From the NCBI GenBank assembly GCA_001695595.3, contig MBPM02000001.1, positions 868,001 to 932,000 of the forward strand: a stretch of DNA of 64,000 bases. The letters run 5' to 3'. A model generated the notes under the pieces. The model searched no databases. It was not told where the DNA came from and was given only the letters and a program-made list of their open reading frames with translations. How positions within the stretch are numbered: position 1 is the first letter of the stretch; each line of letters opens with the position of its first letter. Both the position numbers and the translations under genes were made by a program. Below, piece after piece: positions 22,991-35,405 of this stretch. This DNA is from Plasmopara viticola (lineage: Eukaryota; Oomycota; Peronosporomycetes; Peronosporales; Peronosporaceae).

Positions 22991-25900
22991 CGCAGCATAT
23001 CCTTGCTACACTATCATCCACCGTTTACGACAGAGAAACACTGCACATGTCCATCACGTAAGCTTGGTACCCGAACCACGCACGCAACAACAAAGTAAAC
23101 AAGGCCGTATTTCAGCAAATCTTGATCTGCCAAGAACATATTGATTTCAATGCATCCGTGAGTCCATTTTGCGATACGTTTAGGCTATCACCGTGCCGCG
23201 CTCTCTGCCCTCGCACCTTATTCGATCGTTGGGTTGCAAGGTTCATGTCGCGTCACCGTACCGTGCTTGTGCCTTTCTCCCTCTGTTCGATTAAGTCACC
23301 TTTCCGGTATTCTTACTGGTATAGATATTCTTAGATGAAAATATGGAGCAAAGTTTTTTTTCGATGAGCTACGCAAATATCTGTGCAAGTTTTGTATTCC
23401 TCATTAAGTTGCTTCCGTGTTTTTTTGTACTTTAGTTGGAATTGTTTGTGTTTTATATTTTGTTCATCGTTGCTTCTGTTTTGGTCTGTTTTTGTCGTTT
23501 AAACGAAGGAAAGCACAGATTAATTTACCCAAAGGTGCGAAAAAGACATTGCAATGCTTGAAATAATCATAGAATAACACAACATGTGTGGGTTTTACGA
23601 ACCGATCACTAGCTCTCCCTTCGACACAAAAGCTAAGAGTCTGCGTTCGAACCTAAAGCTGTCACAGATGCAAAAAAAAATGTTTATTAGGCTAAAGGTA
23701 TTTGTGTCTAGTTCCCTTGTGAGGCAATGGCTTGCATATCAGCTAAACAGGTAGGTAACTACATCGAACCTGCATATTATACAAAGTCGGCACGATAAGG
23801 ATGCGGCCTCCAGTGATGTTTTGCTTTCTAATACCCGTGCTTCAATTTTCGATCTATAAGGATAACATATTGTAAATTATATATTTCATCAATTCGCTAA
23901 GTAATTTCTTTAGTAAAATTGCCGTGGTAACCTTCCACACATCAAAAGTGCTCTTAATATATTAGTACAGCTTTAGTGCCTGAGTTTTAGTGTGTTCGCA
24001 ATCCTCTTTGTTGGACTCTCAGCTCTTTATACAGTTGTTACGGCCTAGACGTATAAAGCTGAAAGAAGAATCGTTACTAAAAGGATGATCTTGTATTCGA
24101 AAAAAAAAATTTGTACAAAATGTGCAATATATGTAGAATTTGCTCATCGTGAGTGTATTGAGATTCCCAAAAGTAGACAGAGACAAGCCCAAGCTTGCTC
24201 TTCCGCTTCTCTGTCGCCCCGCTTCGTTTCCATACGTCTACTCAAACATTATCGCCTACAGACTGACAGACAAAAACAATTGCGTTAAGTCAAACGGAAA
24301 GGTCTTGACTGGATTCGGTCCAGCTACATTATCACCCGCCAAGACACTAGGCCATTTCGACATGAGTCAACGAAAGCTTAACTTCACTCGAAGTGTGAGA
24401 GATTATACTTTGAAAGCTGCACATCCACTGTGTTTGGATATCGAGACACCTCTCGACGAATGTTACCTTGTGTGTTCCTTAGTCTTAGGTAGGCAGTACA
24501 CGCGCTCCCAGTGTCTCTCCCGTTGCACTCGCAACTTGTAGTGAGTTCTCTTCAATTATGACATACTTACAACGCGAGAAAGCTTGGCTCACGGCGTGGC
24601 ATAGAGTACGCCATCTTTGAGGAAGCGGAAGCAGCCATGTTGGACTCCAACCAAAACCAATCGAGCAAACGATGGGCTGCCTTGCTCGATACTCCGTACT
24701 AGGTATTCCCCGAGCTGCGTCTACCAATGCCGTTCCTCGCTCGGGAACTAATTGCTCTCTTCGCGGGTGATGAGATCATGACTTCGCTAGGTTCAACATT
24801 ACTATGTATTACATAGACATCATATATCGGGAACCTTAGTGACGTTTAGATAGTCCGGACTACTAATAAGTGTACCGCCCCAAATTTTAGTACGAAACAG
24901 CGGAGAGAAACCGTTTCACTATGTGGTCGTGAATCCAAAGTATTTTCATACTCGAAGTACTCCGCTATTACTATGTAGACCTGCAAAACCTTTGCGATGA
25001 CACAAGGGACGGCAACCTCAATGACTTGTTTGCATACCAAGGCAAGCCACCAGTGTTTATCACGCCGACTTATATTGTGGGCGGTTTCGCTCTCGCAGTC
25101 GACGGGAATCATTTTATCGAGAGTTGCCCCAGCGTCAGTAATGCCGACCAATCGCATCCAGCTCCGCCAGAACCAGTTCAATGAAAGAAGCTACTCAGTG
25201 TTTCGTCCTCTCAATCGTGCTCTCAACAGCGTCATTTTGCTCTTCATCAAGGATCCACGGCAAAAGAGCTCCAGGATCGCGAGCCTGAGCCTGCGACTCA
25301 GATCCAGACTGCGCGAATTCTGCCTGTATATAATGACAAGAGTGACGCCAGCGATAGCGACACAGCAGTTGACATATTTTGTCGAAGAGAGAGCCAAATA
25401 ATGGAATCAATTTGACGGGGAGTCCTCCCAACGCAAAATTACGGACGAGCTTGAATGTGCAATTGCGATCGGTTTGGCTTCATGATAGCATCGCGGTCAG
25501 TACGCCGGCCCGTATCAAGCGCACGGACTCCATGATACTCAGCACTAATGCGAATCCGGTGGCGAATTAACGCCGATTTCCTTTCACCAAAAGAAAACTC
25601 AATGGTTGCGTTGACTGATCCATGCGAATAGCTGAACGATGAGAAGGATGGGTCCATTTTGCCAGACCAAACCATCTTATTTAGTGCAAACCAGCCAACT
25701 CCCCACATCTTTTGTGGGGCTATTGGAAACGACGAAAACGTTTTAGATGAATGCTCTGGAAAGGTAATGTTAAATCGCTCTCGCTCCAGGAAAAGTGCGC
25801 GGCTAAAAAGATTTTTTGGGCTCGTTCCGCTTGTCGATCGATCAGATATCCTAACATCAACGGCTCAAGCTCAGTCTTAACCGAGTCCTGCTCGATGCAA

Positions 25901-28900
25901 AAGCGGAAGAAACTTTAACCACATTTGATTCGGACACATTGACCTTCACAAGCTATCTCTACAGTTTTCATCCTTTGGACGAAGAATGCTGCGTGCTTGA
26001 TCGGCTCTCCAGACTTTAAGCGGCACCAGCATAGTCTTGAGCTCCAGACGGTATAGAGGCAAATGCGTCTTGATCAGCTTCAATTTTGGTAAACGTAACG
26101 GCTTTCGGAAGCTGATGTGGGCCCGCAAATCATTGAATCTAAAATTTACACAAATCCGATCAAAGCGTGTGAGGAAAAGGGGAAGGCAGCATCGGCACTA
26201 CCTCACCTTATGAGATGATTTGATCCTTGCCATGTCGCCAATATTGGACCGCATTCTGGCAGGACCTTTCACAACCGAGCTTCGCTCAGCCGTTGAGCAC
26301 TTGCGAGATCAGGCTTCCTCGGTTGCCATCTCCAGACCCACTCACCTTTAATGGAGGATATCCTTTGAAAGCACTTTCACTCAAAGCTAATGGACAAAAC
26401 AACGGCGCAACACAACAGCTTTCATACCGCTGGGTTTCAAAACACAAACTTTGTGGGTATATAGAGCTTTGAACGAGCAAAAGTCCACTGGAGTACAACT
26501 TCGCAGCTGAACTCAACATTTAATCCCACGACAGCCTGACCGAATGTACGGAACAAAACTGTTTAAGATTACTACTCACGCCTTCCTGTTCCAATTGCAA
26601 CATTTACGAAGTCACACACCGGCATGCCTGCTTTCTGGAGCTGTTGCATTGGTATTTACTCGTGTGCTATCTACACTCATGTGGCCTATGCTTTAGCCCA
26701 ATCATTCCATCGACAACATTTTCTCGGTCCTCCCTAGCTACTTCAAAGTGGAGTCTGAAAACCTGATGATCGGTGACCTGAATACAGTCGACCACGCAAA
26801 TCGAAGGTTGATTCGACTTGTTGGACTGGACGAAGCCTGGCACCTCCGGTATCCATATCTTTAAAACTTACTAGCCCCAATGGCAGCTCTTGAATTGACT
26901 ACGCCGTATACAGTTTTCGACATTTTTCTCGGTAGCCCTAGATGTGAGTTATGACTTCCGAATCTTGGCAGGCAGTAGAGAAAACTTTAAATTCTCTACT
27001 GGTGTGGTACCTCCTGCTATAAGCCTCCAATTTAAACTATATGTAAGTGCTCTTTCTGGGTTATTGAGCTCTCGGAAGCCGAAAAGACTAGCAAAAACTA
27101 CTGTGCAAACTTGCACATTCCTATCAAAGCCCATGGAAAAAGTCTTTGACCCTGGTCACCTACTCGACAAGCACAAATGAAACAATTTGATACTTCTTAC
27201 AAAAATCTATCTATTTAAGATATATGAGTGGCAACGGACGCTCGAAAACCTCGCTCCAGAGCGAATGCGCTATTGTACACTTCAAAGTACCATTACACTC
27301 AAGGAATATACCGAACAGCTTGCTGCCGCCAGAGCAGAGCTTGAAAATTTTGGTGAACAAGACTATTTTTCGACTAGACAGAAGTTTGCCTTAGACTTCA
27401 AGCATAATAAATATTGATCTTACATTTTTTCCGGCAGCGAGACGCCCATTTCTGTGGAGCCAGACGAGTAACTCAAATCGACTTGCAAGGCAAGTGGGAG
27501 TTTGGGCATGTTAAACCCAATAAGAGCAGCCTAAAACTTTTCCGAATACTACAACATACCAAGACTTGGATAACGCTGAAGGACCAGACATATCTGGATA
27601 GGTACTTAAAGTCGAACAATATCATTGGGCACACGGCCGACAGCTTCCCTAACGAGTTTTTAAGGGTTATTTCCCTCTCCGGAGCGTATAAATGCGCAAC
27701 CCAGCTTCAATTTGATGGGATGACCAAACTTTAACAACGTGCTCAGCTCTCGTTGTTATACAAAAACGAGAACTGCAAACTTCCTAGCAAGTACCGACCG
27801 GTCAAGCTTCTGATGCAGATACCAAGCTGAATCTAAATTCCTTGCTTTCATTTTACATCGGTGCTAAATAGCCACCTGTATCGATCCGGTTTCGGGCTAG
27901 GGAGGATATTTTCTATACGCATCTGCGATCCAAAATCATATCCTTGGCGTTTGACAAAGCTGACTTGTCAGTCGGGGGCAATTTCACTCGGCTTCGTTAA
28001 AGCCTACAAAAATGTTGTATGGGCGCGCTTGACATGGACCTGATGCAGGCTAGCTTCAATGACATTACAGCCTCCAAGTACCCTGGTGTCATTCATGCGT
28101 AACGGTCGATCATTGAGTCCGTTCAAAATTGGCGTGGGAGTTTGATTAGAAATGTCTTTCTCGTCAACACTTTTTGTGATTTTCATCAAATCTTTGCTTA
28201 GCCTATTAAGGATACAGCGTAAGAACTATGGCTCGCAGTGATTTATAACACGTTTGGTGATTAGCTTTGCCAATGACTGCTTTACGGCCATAAGCACACC
28301 AAGTTTTCTCGTAATCAGGTAGAAGACTTTTGAGTGGTTTCATCAATGCGCGTCCACGAAGACTCAATCGTTACAATTTCGTTTTTGATTTATGGACCCT
28401 GAGACTTCGAGTCAGTTTTTGGCTGAGCTAGGTGGGAGCGGGGTCGGAAACACAGAACGTATAAGTCGTTGAAAGTACCATACGGCCCGACTCTTAACGA
28501 TGCTGATCCTATTTAGCACCTGCTCACGAAGATGGAAATCTAGTGTCATTTTCGGCTTTATTGAGCAAGTACACATCGAGAAGAAGCAGTGGTGCCCTAG
28601 CCAATCGTCTTGCTAAACCTGTGGTATTTAGCTTTTTGAGTCATGCCCTTTTGATTGGACTTCGAGACCAAATTTAAACGCTCATCTTGCGCTACTTTGT
28701 CGCTTCAAGGTCTCCAAAGTTAAACCCAATATCTGGTAGTTTTTCCCCCTTTTTTTGTGGCAAATTTTAATTTTCTCTCATTTCCAATATGACCCAGAGC
28801 CTACAGCTGAGAATGCTTTCGAATAGGATCTGAGCTAGCAGAACCTTTTCCTCCAGGAAAGATCATTCCCTCTTTGGCAGCCTCATTAATCCACCTGTTC

Positions 28901-29809
28901 GACAAAGCAATTGTTTTTTGGAGAAAAAGACTTCTACATACTGTACGCCTCAGCGACTACAAGACCGAACTACGCGAAATTCCGCCGGTCTACTCACTCC
29001 GCTGACCTGGGTGCCTATTGGCACTTTGTGCTCTTCACTTAGCACACTCGCTTTAAAGCAAAGATCATTCGTCTCCGAGTTGAGATCGACAAAATCATGA
29101 CACCAACGATGGAAAATGTAGATATTGCCTACAGCCATCGCGACAGTAAGTTGGTGAAGGCCTCACAGCCGCTAGGTTTAATTGACCTTCTGGTACCTCC
29201 ACCGCATCGAGCTATATCGAGTTTGTGAGCAACCGGTGACGGGCGAAATTTCTCAGCCAACTTGCTCCGGGAAGTATTTTTGGTGTGTGCTTCTTCACTA
29301 GACAAGGCTGATTAATGCTCAAGCTCACTGGCTTCATACCTCATAGAGCCAATCCAAACGATCGCGTACCACACGGCATTCCGCTCATGAGTTTTCGACA
29401 TCTATGTAATGGCTGAGCTTAAAGAGGGTCGACTTCGGAGCGCTATTTCTAGCTACCAAGTTCCAGACTTACCGCTTCCCTGCCTTTTTGTACGAGACAG
29501 CTTCTCAATGAATGAGAATCGAGACACCAAACTGAAACATGTGGTATCAGTCTACTCGAACGAACTTTACAGGAGTCAACACGACGCGCTTTACTTCGGC
29601 CATCCGCTTTCAGAATCTTCAAAAATGTCAGCGTTCGTCTGTGGTGCACTTGAAATCGCTTCACATCTCTTCTGTTACTGTGAGTTTGCCATTAGATCCT
29701 GGAAAGATGAGCTCGCCACCTATCAGTGGTTGATCTTGACCAACCTTGAAGGGGGGGGATCCATCACTTTGGCTCATGTCGGGCCTACATCTTTGGCCAA
29801 GGATTAGTA
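22991..29809 (+). mobile_element. Decayed LINE (non-LTR retrotransposon), copy B
   Basis: Matches copy A from its first base to about 5515 (here about 28430), then continues with the rest of the reverse transcriptase that copy A lacks. Parts in order: ORF1 remnant (24600-25180), endonuclease remnant with IGDLNTVDHANRRLIRL (about 26766), reverse transcriptase motifs (KVPSKYRPVKLL about 27780, then SGFGLGRIFSIRI), and a C-terminal zinc-binding region at 29630-29710. The frame is broken many times. The right end is set by the end of the last recognisable frame; I saw no clear poly-A tail or target-site duplication. Confidence 0.8.
29409..29807 (+). pseudogene. LINE reverse transcriptase C-terminal fragment
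   Basis: A 132-residue open frame ending the LINE. It carries ALEIASHLFCYCEFAIRSW, which fits the E-x-x-x-H-x-x-x-x-C-x-F-A-x-x-x-W zinc-binding segment common near the C-terminus of plant and oomycete LINE polyproteins. A frame ends before it, so it is a fragment rather than a gene. Confidence 0.6.
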
Positions 29810-29844
29810 CGACTATTTTTTTGTGTGTTTTTGCATCGTACGGA

Positions 29845-30156
29845 CTATAGTCTTACGCTGCTTGCGCATGCATTAGAACGATGTTTAATTCCATGAGCTA
29901 CCATGGAAAAGCAGCAGTGACACTTCACGTTTAACGCTACTATATGGATCTTCTTCCAGTCTTCATCGTCAGCATCTTCTGGATCTGATGAAAACAATTG
30001 GACTCTTTTCGATACGGCCATCACCAACCCGTCCGGCGAGCCCCCCGAAAGTGCCAACAACAAGTAACATGACCCAACACGACCAAGCATTTTAACTGCT
30101 ATCGACTTCTCTCGACAAGCAAGGAATTTGCATTCGGGCTTATCGGTTGACTTCAA
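29845..30156 (-). CDS. Unrecognised 103-residue open frame, doubtful
   Basis: An ATG-started frame with SGGSPDGLVMAVSKRVQLF and then an acidic patch (DPEDADDEDWKK). Composition is protein-like, but I recognise no family, the opposite strand is also partly open, and there is no neighbour to support it. It lies between the end of LINE copy B and the gene island and may be a relic of either. Confidence 0.2.
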   Translation of the reverse strand: MKSTDKPECKFLACREKSIAVKMLGRVGSCYLLLALSGGSPDGLVMAVSKRVQLFSSDPEDADDEDWKKIHIVALNVKCHCCFSMVAHGIKHRSNACASSVRL

Positions 30157-30712
30157 CGGACTTTGCCTTCCGCGTCACTACCTGACTCAAGATTTTGGTT
30201 TAGCACTTAGTTACTAATAGACTTCGGAAGCTAGGCAGTTTGGCGAAACATTTTTTTTATCTTATAATTGGTAATAAAACAATTCGATTTAGCTATCATA
30301 TATACTATAGCAATTACTACTCTCCGTACCAAAATATTTGACTGAAACTAATGTTAATTTAAGAGCTGCTCTTTCATTTTACAGGATATAATTTTTGTAA
30401 TAAAACCACGAGAAATCAAAAAAGCTTTCAAAATAGAGCTTCAAACTTGCCAGTCCGAATTTTATTCACGCCTGACTGACAAAAAAACATTTGCGAAATT
30501 GCTAGAAAGGTATTAGTTTTGTTTCTATTCTCGCAGTAATTTTCGGACCAATTGCTAGCTATCGAATTCGTTGGATCATCTAAATTTTTGACATCGACCG
30601 CTTATTAGGCTTAAAGTTAGTAGTCTTCAATCTGAATTCTATTTCAAAAATCCACGGAAAATTTGGCAAATTTGACACGGAGTACCCCGCCACCCGCGCA
30701 TTCGACGCAATC
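30157..30712. other. AT-rich spacer before the gene island
   Basis: No open frame of note. Base composition changes sharply near 30660, from AT-rich to balanced coding sequence; this marks the left border of the gene-dense block. Confidence 0.6.
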
Positions 30713-32700
30713 ATGGGCCTCCCGCACTCGCTCGAGGTGCTGTACGCCTTGTGGCGTCTCTACACGAGCAAAGCCGCGTCAATATCAAGCTTCTCCAATG
30801 TTCCGTATCCACATCTCCAGCAGCGATTGCAGCAAACTCTGCGTGCAGTGGCGCTCACGGCCCTTGGCACGGTCTCCCTTCCGCTGCTATTGCTCTGTCT
30901 TGTCCCCCTGCTCTCTCCACTGCCTTTTTCGAGTTTCCTTGCGTTTCTATTGGTCATCGCTACGTTATGGACGACCACAGTCGCGCACCTAGCGCTCCGA
31001 TTCGCACTGCTGCCCATGCCTCGACGCGCGTCAGCTGAGCCGGTCCGTGGAGGACTCCAAGCCGCCGCCTGTATCGTCGTGGACGCTGTGAATCGTGTGC
31101 GCCAACAGCCGCAGCTACCCGTGCTGCTTCTCCTCTGTGTCGCTCACTCGTATGTGTGGAAGCTCGTGCTTTACTACGGGACAGAGCAGAGCCCACGAGT
31201 TGCTGGCCACTTTGGCTCGTTCGCCGTCGCTGGCGGCCTCGTGTCCTTCCTATCGTTTGTGCTGATGGAACCGAGTTTAGTGGACGATCGCTTTGTGTTG
31301 GACCCACGGGAAGCGTTGGTGAAAGAAATGCAACGAGATGCCGTGCGTGCAGTCCGTCGCGGAGGGCTCGTGTCTGTTGTGGGATTCGCTCTAAGCTACT
31401 GGTTGGATTGTCAGAGTGGTGACGAGCTCGACACGACAAGGAGGCCAGGTCGAACCCTCGACACAGCAAGAGTGCTTTTTCAAGTCACAACAAGTGTGCT
31501 CGAGACTTTTGCTCTCCTCACTGCTGCTTCAGTCTTTCGGATCCTTCTTTACCGTGCCAGTTCTCACGTGGTTGGCGCTGCGTTTCGTGAGAGTTCCACG
31601 TTGTGGGAGGTACTACAAGCAGAAGAGCCAACGGAAGGCGACGTGGCAAGTGCGTTGTTTGCGACGGAAGTGACGGCGAACCCGCAAAAGGGTACACCGC
31701 TAGCTGAACAGTATTTGGAGGGTCTGCATAAGCGCAAAGATGCGGCGATGCAATTGGTGGCGAGCAAGGAGAGATGCCAAGCCCAAGCAGACGTGGAAGA
31801 CATCGAACTTCTCGACAAATTCTTTAAATTTGACAACATACTCACTGGGTGCAAGTATGACGCTGCTGCGCGAGACTTGCTCTATTCGTCGCGGGATCGT
31901 TGGCATGCGCTGTTTACCGCGACGACGGCAGCTGTGGATGGATTTACGTTAATGTTGCAGCTACTCAACACCCTTCCGGAGAAGAAAGGCGACGCAGCCG
32001 ACGACTCACCTACAGGCGCATTGGCGCTTGAAAAGTCCGTAGCGCTGTTGCTGCGTTTCCTCAAGTCACAGCAAGATGTTCACCCATTGCTGTTGCTCCA
32101 GCGGTATCCTCATCTCGCAAACCTCAGGATCTCGTCTTCGAGTGTCAAGTCATCCATCACGTATTTCATCGAGTCCAAGTTGCAGTTTGCCAATCGCCGC
32201 TTTTTAGTGGAAGAAGCCCGTCGACGGGTGTTTCAACGGGTGAAGGTCGTGTACGCGGCAGAGACGCTGCTGTGCCATCTTGTAAGTGTCTCGCGAGCAG
32301 AGGACAAGCAAGGATATGTCCAGGTACGCTTCTTGAGTGTAAGCATGTCCTTTCTAGCTGGAACTGACCTTGTCTATCGTAGCACACTGTACCTGCTGTG
32401 CTTTCGTCGCTCATAGAGTGCCGCAATGCGTTAACTGTGTACCTTGAGACATGCTTGAGGGATAATGAAGCGACTGACGTCTATTTGCAACAAGCGACTG
32501 CGCTCGCGAAAGGTACACAACAATGCTTTCGTGACGCCACTAAATCTGCTAGTAGACTGATTCGTTTTATGGCCTTGTGCTCAGGTATTGACAGTGGGAT
32601 TTATCGCATCACGGAAGTGTTTCAAGACGTATTGGCATTGTTCCACTTTCCATCTGATGTCAAAGCAGCGCTAAGTGCATATGCGAGCCTCGATGCCTAA
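30713..32700 (+). CDS. NDC1: NDC1-type transmembrane nucleoporin
   Basis: Two exons, 30713-32323 and 32383-32700, joined by a 59-nt GT-AG intron in phase 0; 642 residues. NDC1 anchors the nuclear pore complex in the nuclear envelope. Six hydrophobic segments lie in the N-terminal half (about residues 44-68, 71-95, 134-155, 165-185, 216-232 and 254-280), followed by a long soluble C-terminal half. The most telling part spans the splice site: RRRVFQRVKVVYAAETL, then SRAEDKQGYVQ joined to HTVPAVLSSLIE, which resembles the conserved NDC1 C-terminus (S-R-x-E-D-x-x-G-x-VQ followed by a short amphipathic helix). Length is close to the family norm. Its stop is 55 nt from the stop of the convergent AAA+ gene. 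The ALADIN gene lies 2.7 kb further on. Confidence 0.8.
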
Positions 32701-32755
32701 AGAAATACATCGACGGCCGTCACATATGCGTTCCGTTTTTGCAGTTTTCCAGCGT

Positions 32756-35198
32756 TTATATTGTCTGCCTATCGATTGATTTCTGAAAATCAAAGCTTTC
32801 ACTCGCCAGTGCAGCCTTGAAGTCAAGCATTTCAATGCACTGCACCAATCACAGCTCTGTTAGCCAAGACTATTGAACATACACTACCAGTGTCGTACCT
32901 GTTCGTCATCGGGAGCGTTATAAGGTATTCGCTGCATGGCCTGGATTGCAGCAGATTGACACAATGCTACAATCGACGCGGGGTTTGCACCGTCAGTCTC
33001 TTCGACAAGCTGATCGAGATCAACATCTTGACTCCATGGCATTTTTTTGCGTTGAATGTCCAAGATGGCCTTGCGTTCGTGAGCGCTTGGAAGTCCAACA
33101 TACACTACATTCTCAAAGCGACCTAGATGAACAAAGACAGAGGCAGACGCAAAAGGTGATAACGGCGAGATCAAGTGCACGTGGATCGTTCACGTAGCAC
33201 CTACCAGGCTGAAGAAATGCAGGATCGATCGCGGACAAAGCATTTGTAGCAGCGAGGACAAAAATTCGACCAGCGGCAGCTTTTCCTGCAGATTTCGAGC
33301 CAAGCTCAGCGTCATGCAGTTGGCAATCATCGGACACTGCCTTTAATGCATCAAGCTCCATCAGCAGCTGCGAAATCATCCGAGCTGTGGTCTGCCCAGC
33401 AGTTGTCCGGTTGCCAAACAACGCCTGGAATTCGTCGATAAAGATCAGGCAGGGACTGAGCGCTCGAGCAGTGTCAAACACCCGCGTGATTGCCTTCTCA
33501 CTCTCACCCATCTCCGCTTTCATGACGTCACTTGCCGACAGGTTCAGAAAGTTACATCCACATGCATTCGCTGTCGCCTTGGCGAGTATCGTCTTGCCTG
33601 TGCCTGGGGGCCCATGCAGCATCATTCCTAACGGCGGCGAAATGCCCATGCGACGAAAGACATGCGGCTTCTCCAGCGGCCACACCACCATCTCCATCAA
33701 GCTCTGCTTGACACGGTCCAAGCCACCAATATCGTCCCACGAGACGGAGGGGACATGGGAGCGGAGAGCATCAGCGCCGTTGCGAATGCTAGCGACTTGA
33801 CGTGCTGAAGCTGCGATGTCCGACTCTAGTGTCTCTAAACTCTCATCCTGGCTCCCATTGCTTGCTAGACGCAGGCAGATTTGTTGCGCGAGAAACACGA
33901 GATGACTTGGGTTCTGACCATAGCGAACCACCAACGACATCAGAAACTTGGGACGCAGGTGCTCGGACGAAGGTAGCAATGACTTGAAGAGCGTGAACGA
34001 CCACATCTGGTCAGGAACCTACAGAGACAAGAGTTTGAGCAAGTCAAGCCAATCAAAATCAAGCCGTGTTGACCACCAAACCTCACATCGAGACGAACTT
34101 CTTCCGTGAAAACTTGCCGCACTTTTGCATGCAAAATGTGGAGGTCCGACACAGTTCCAATGACTGCAACGCGAACCTCGTCCGCTGTGTCTAACTCGAT
34201 AGCGTGAATGTGAATACACTGCAAAGAATCCAATACGCAACGTGCGACTACTTACAAATACTCTTCAAGCAGTTTATGAATCGGCAAACAAGTTGATACT
34301 TTGCTTCATCCAGCGTCATTGGGAACAATAGCTCGACGTCTTCCATCAAGACTACACACGGTTGAATGCGTAGCGCAGCCGAGAAAAAGTCTTCGATTCG
34401 CAATTGCCGAGATGCAACTAGCTCACTGTCGAGCACCAACAAATTCGCGTCCATCTCGTCGGCTACTTGGTGCACCAAGGTCGTCTTCCCCGCGCCGCTT
34501 GGTGCATGCAAGAGCAATGAAGGAGGGGCCGCCATCGTTTGCGTAGCAGCATCACGCGACGGGATCGACGTGTGGCGAAGCGCCATCGCCACGAGCGAGC
34601 GAAATGTACGAGCATGAGATCCCATAGGCTGATACGTTGGTGTCGATGAGGGAGACAGTGACGTAGCCGAAGGATAGAGCGCTATCAACGTCTGGTCCGT
34701 CACGACCCCACTATCAAACGCCACGGCTTTGCCACTACTGTGTCCTCGAAAATAGGCTCTATACGTCCAGCTTCCATACTCTAATCCGTCCAGCGCTAGA
34801 GTTACGATTCCTTTTCGTCCGGTCAAGACTCGACCACGCAACAAGCGCTTTATGAAGGGAAGCGCAAGTTTCATCGGCTCTGTACCCACAGGTGCTAGCG
34901 CCACATACTGCACGACGCAAACATCCGACGGTGACAATACTTGTACGTTTACATCGTTGTAGCCGCTACAGCTGTCGCTTACGTCGTCGCTGCACGTTGG
35001 CCAGTGATCAATCTGAATCTTTGCGCCATTGTCCTTCATGTTCTCGTCGATCTCTAAGCGAAATACGCGTGAGCAATGCTGTTCACAGCATTTGAGCATC
35101 ACATAGCATCCCCATACAGCATGGAGTGCAAGAAACGTCGCTGCAGACACGCATGCAGTGCTTGTAGCATTGCCCGATGCCGTCACTTCCACCCGCAT
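32756..35198 (-). CDS. Tandem AAA+ ATPase, CDC48/AFG2 (SPATA5) class
   Basis: Exons on the minus strand: 35198-34256, 34218-34087, 34018-33205, 33122-32899 and 32839-32756, about 731 residues. The first ATPase domain has Walker A APSGAGKTTL (about residue 232) and a Walker B-like VVLMEDVELLF in which the usual Asp-Glu order is reversed. The second has WDDIGGL, GPPGTGKT (about 495), LIFIDEFQALF and sensor LAATN. The last exon gives the usual DF-x-x-AL ending. Such proteins unfold or extract partners; AFG2 acts in 60S ribosome maturation. PEX6 or another CDC48 relative is possible. Oddities: exons 1 and 2 do not join in frame with the obvious 37-nt GT-AG intron, and the second domain has LQPGR where an arginine finger (RPGR) is usual. 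The gene is divergent to ALADIN. Confidence 0.75.
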
Positions 35199-35405
35199 AA
35201 AGAGGTAGCTAGGTATGTCTTGATAGACAGATGCATTATGTTATACAGGACCCCTCTTTACTGACAATCCATGGGGATATGTACCATTTCGTAACCTTGT
35301 TTACTTATACAAGAATTCTCAAGGCTAGTAATCGACGCTTATGACATAGTCGTGCTGCCTCAAATTACTGACTATCTGCGCCACACCAATCGTACACACT
35401 GCACC
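35199..35405. promoter_or_regulatory. Shared divergent promoter region, AAA+ ATPase and ALADIN
   Basis: Only 207 bases separate the two start codons, so the genes must share or abut promoters. An 8-bp inverted pair, taaagagg at 35198-35205 and cctcttta at 35253-35260, lies on the AAA+ side and could be a site serving both directions; this is inference. Confidence 0.45.

Noticed and set aside
30960..31469. 169-residue minus-strand open frame
   Set aside because: It lies entirely opposite NDC1 exon 1 and is a composition shadow of GC-balanced coding sequence.
33387..33800. 137-residue plus-strand open frame
   Set aside because: It is the opposite strand of the second ATPase domain of the AAA+ gene, which has unmistakable motifs.
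35352..35405. Extended ALADIN N-terminus from a GTG codon
   Set aside because: GTG is not a normal start in this lineage; the first in-frame ATG is at 35406.
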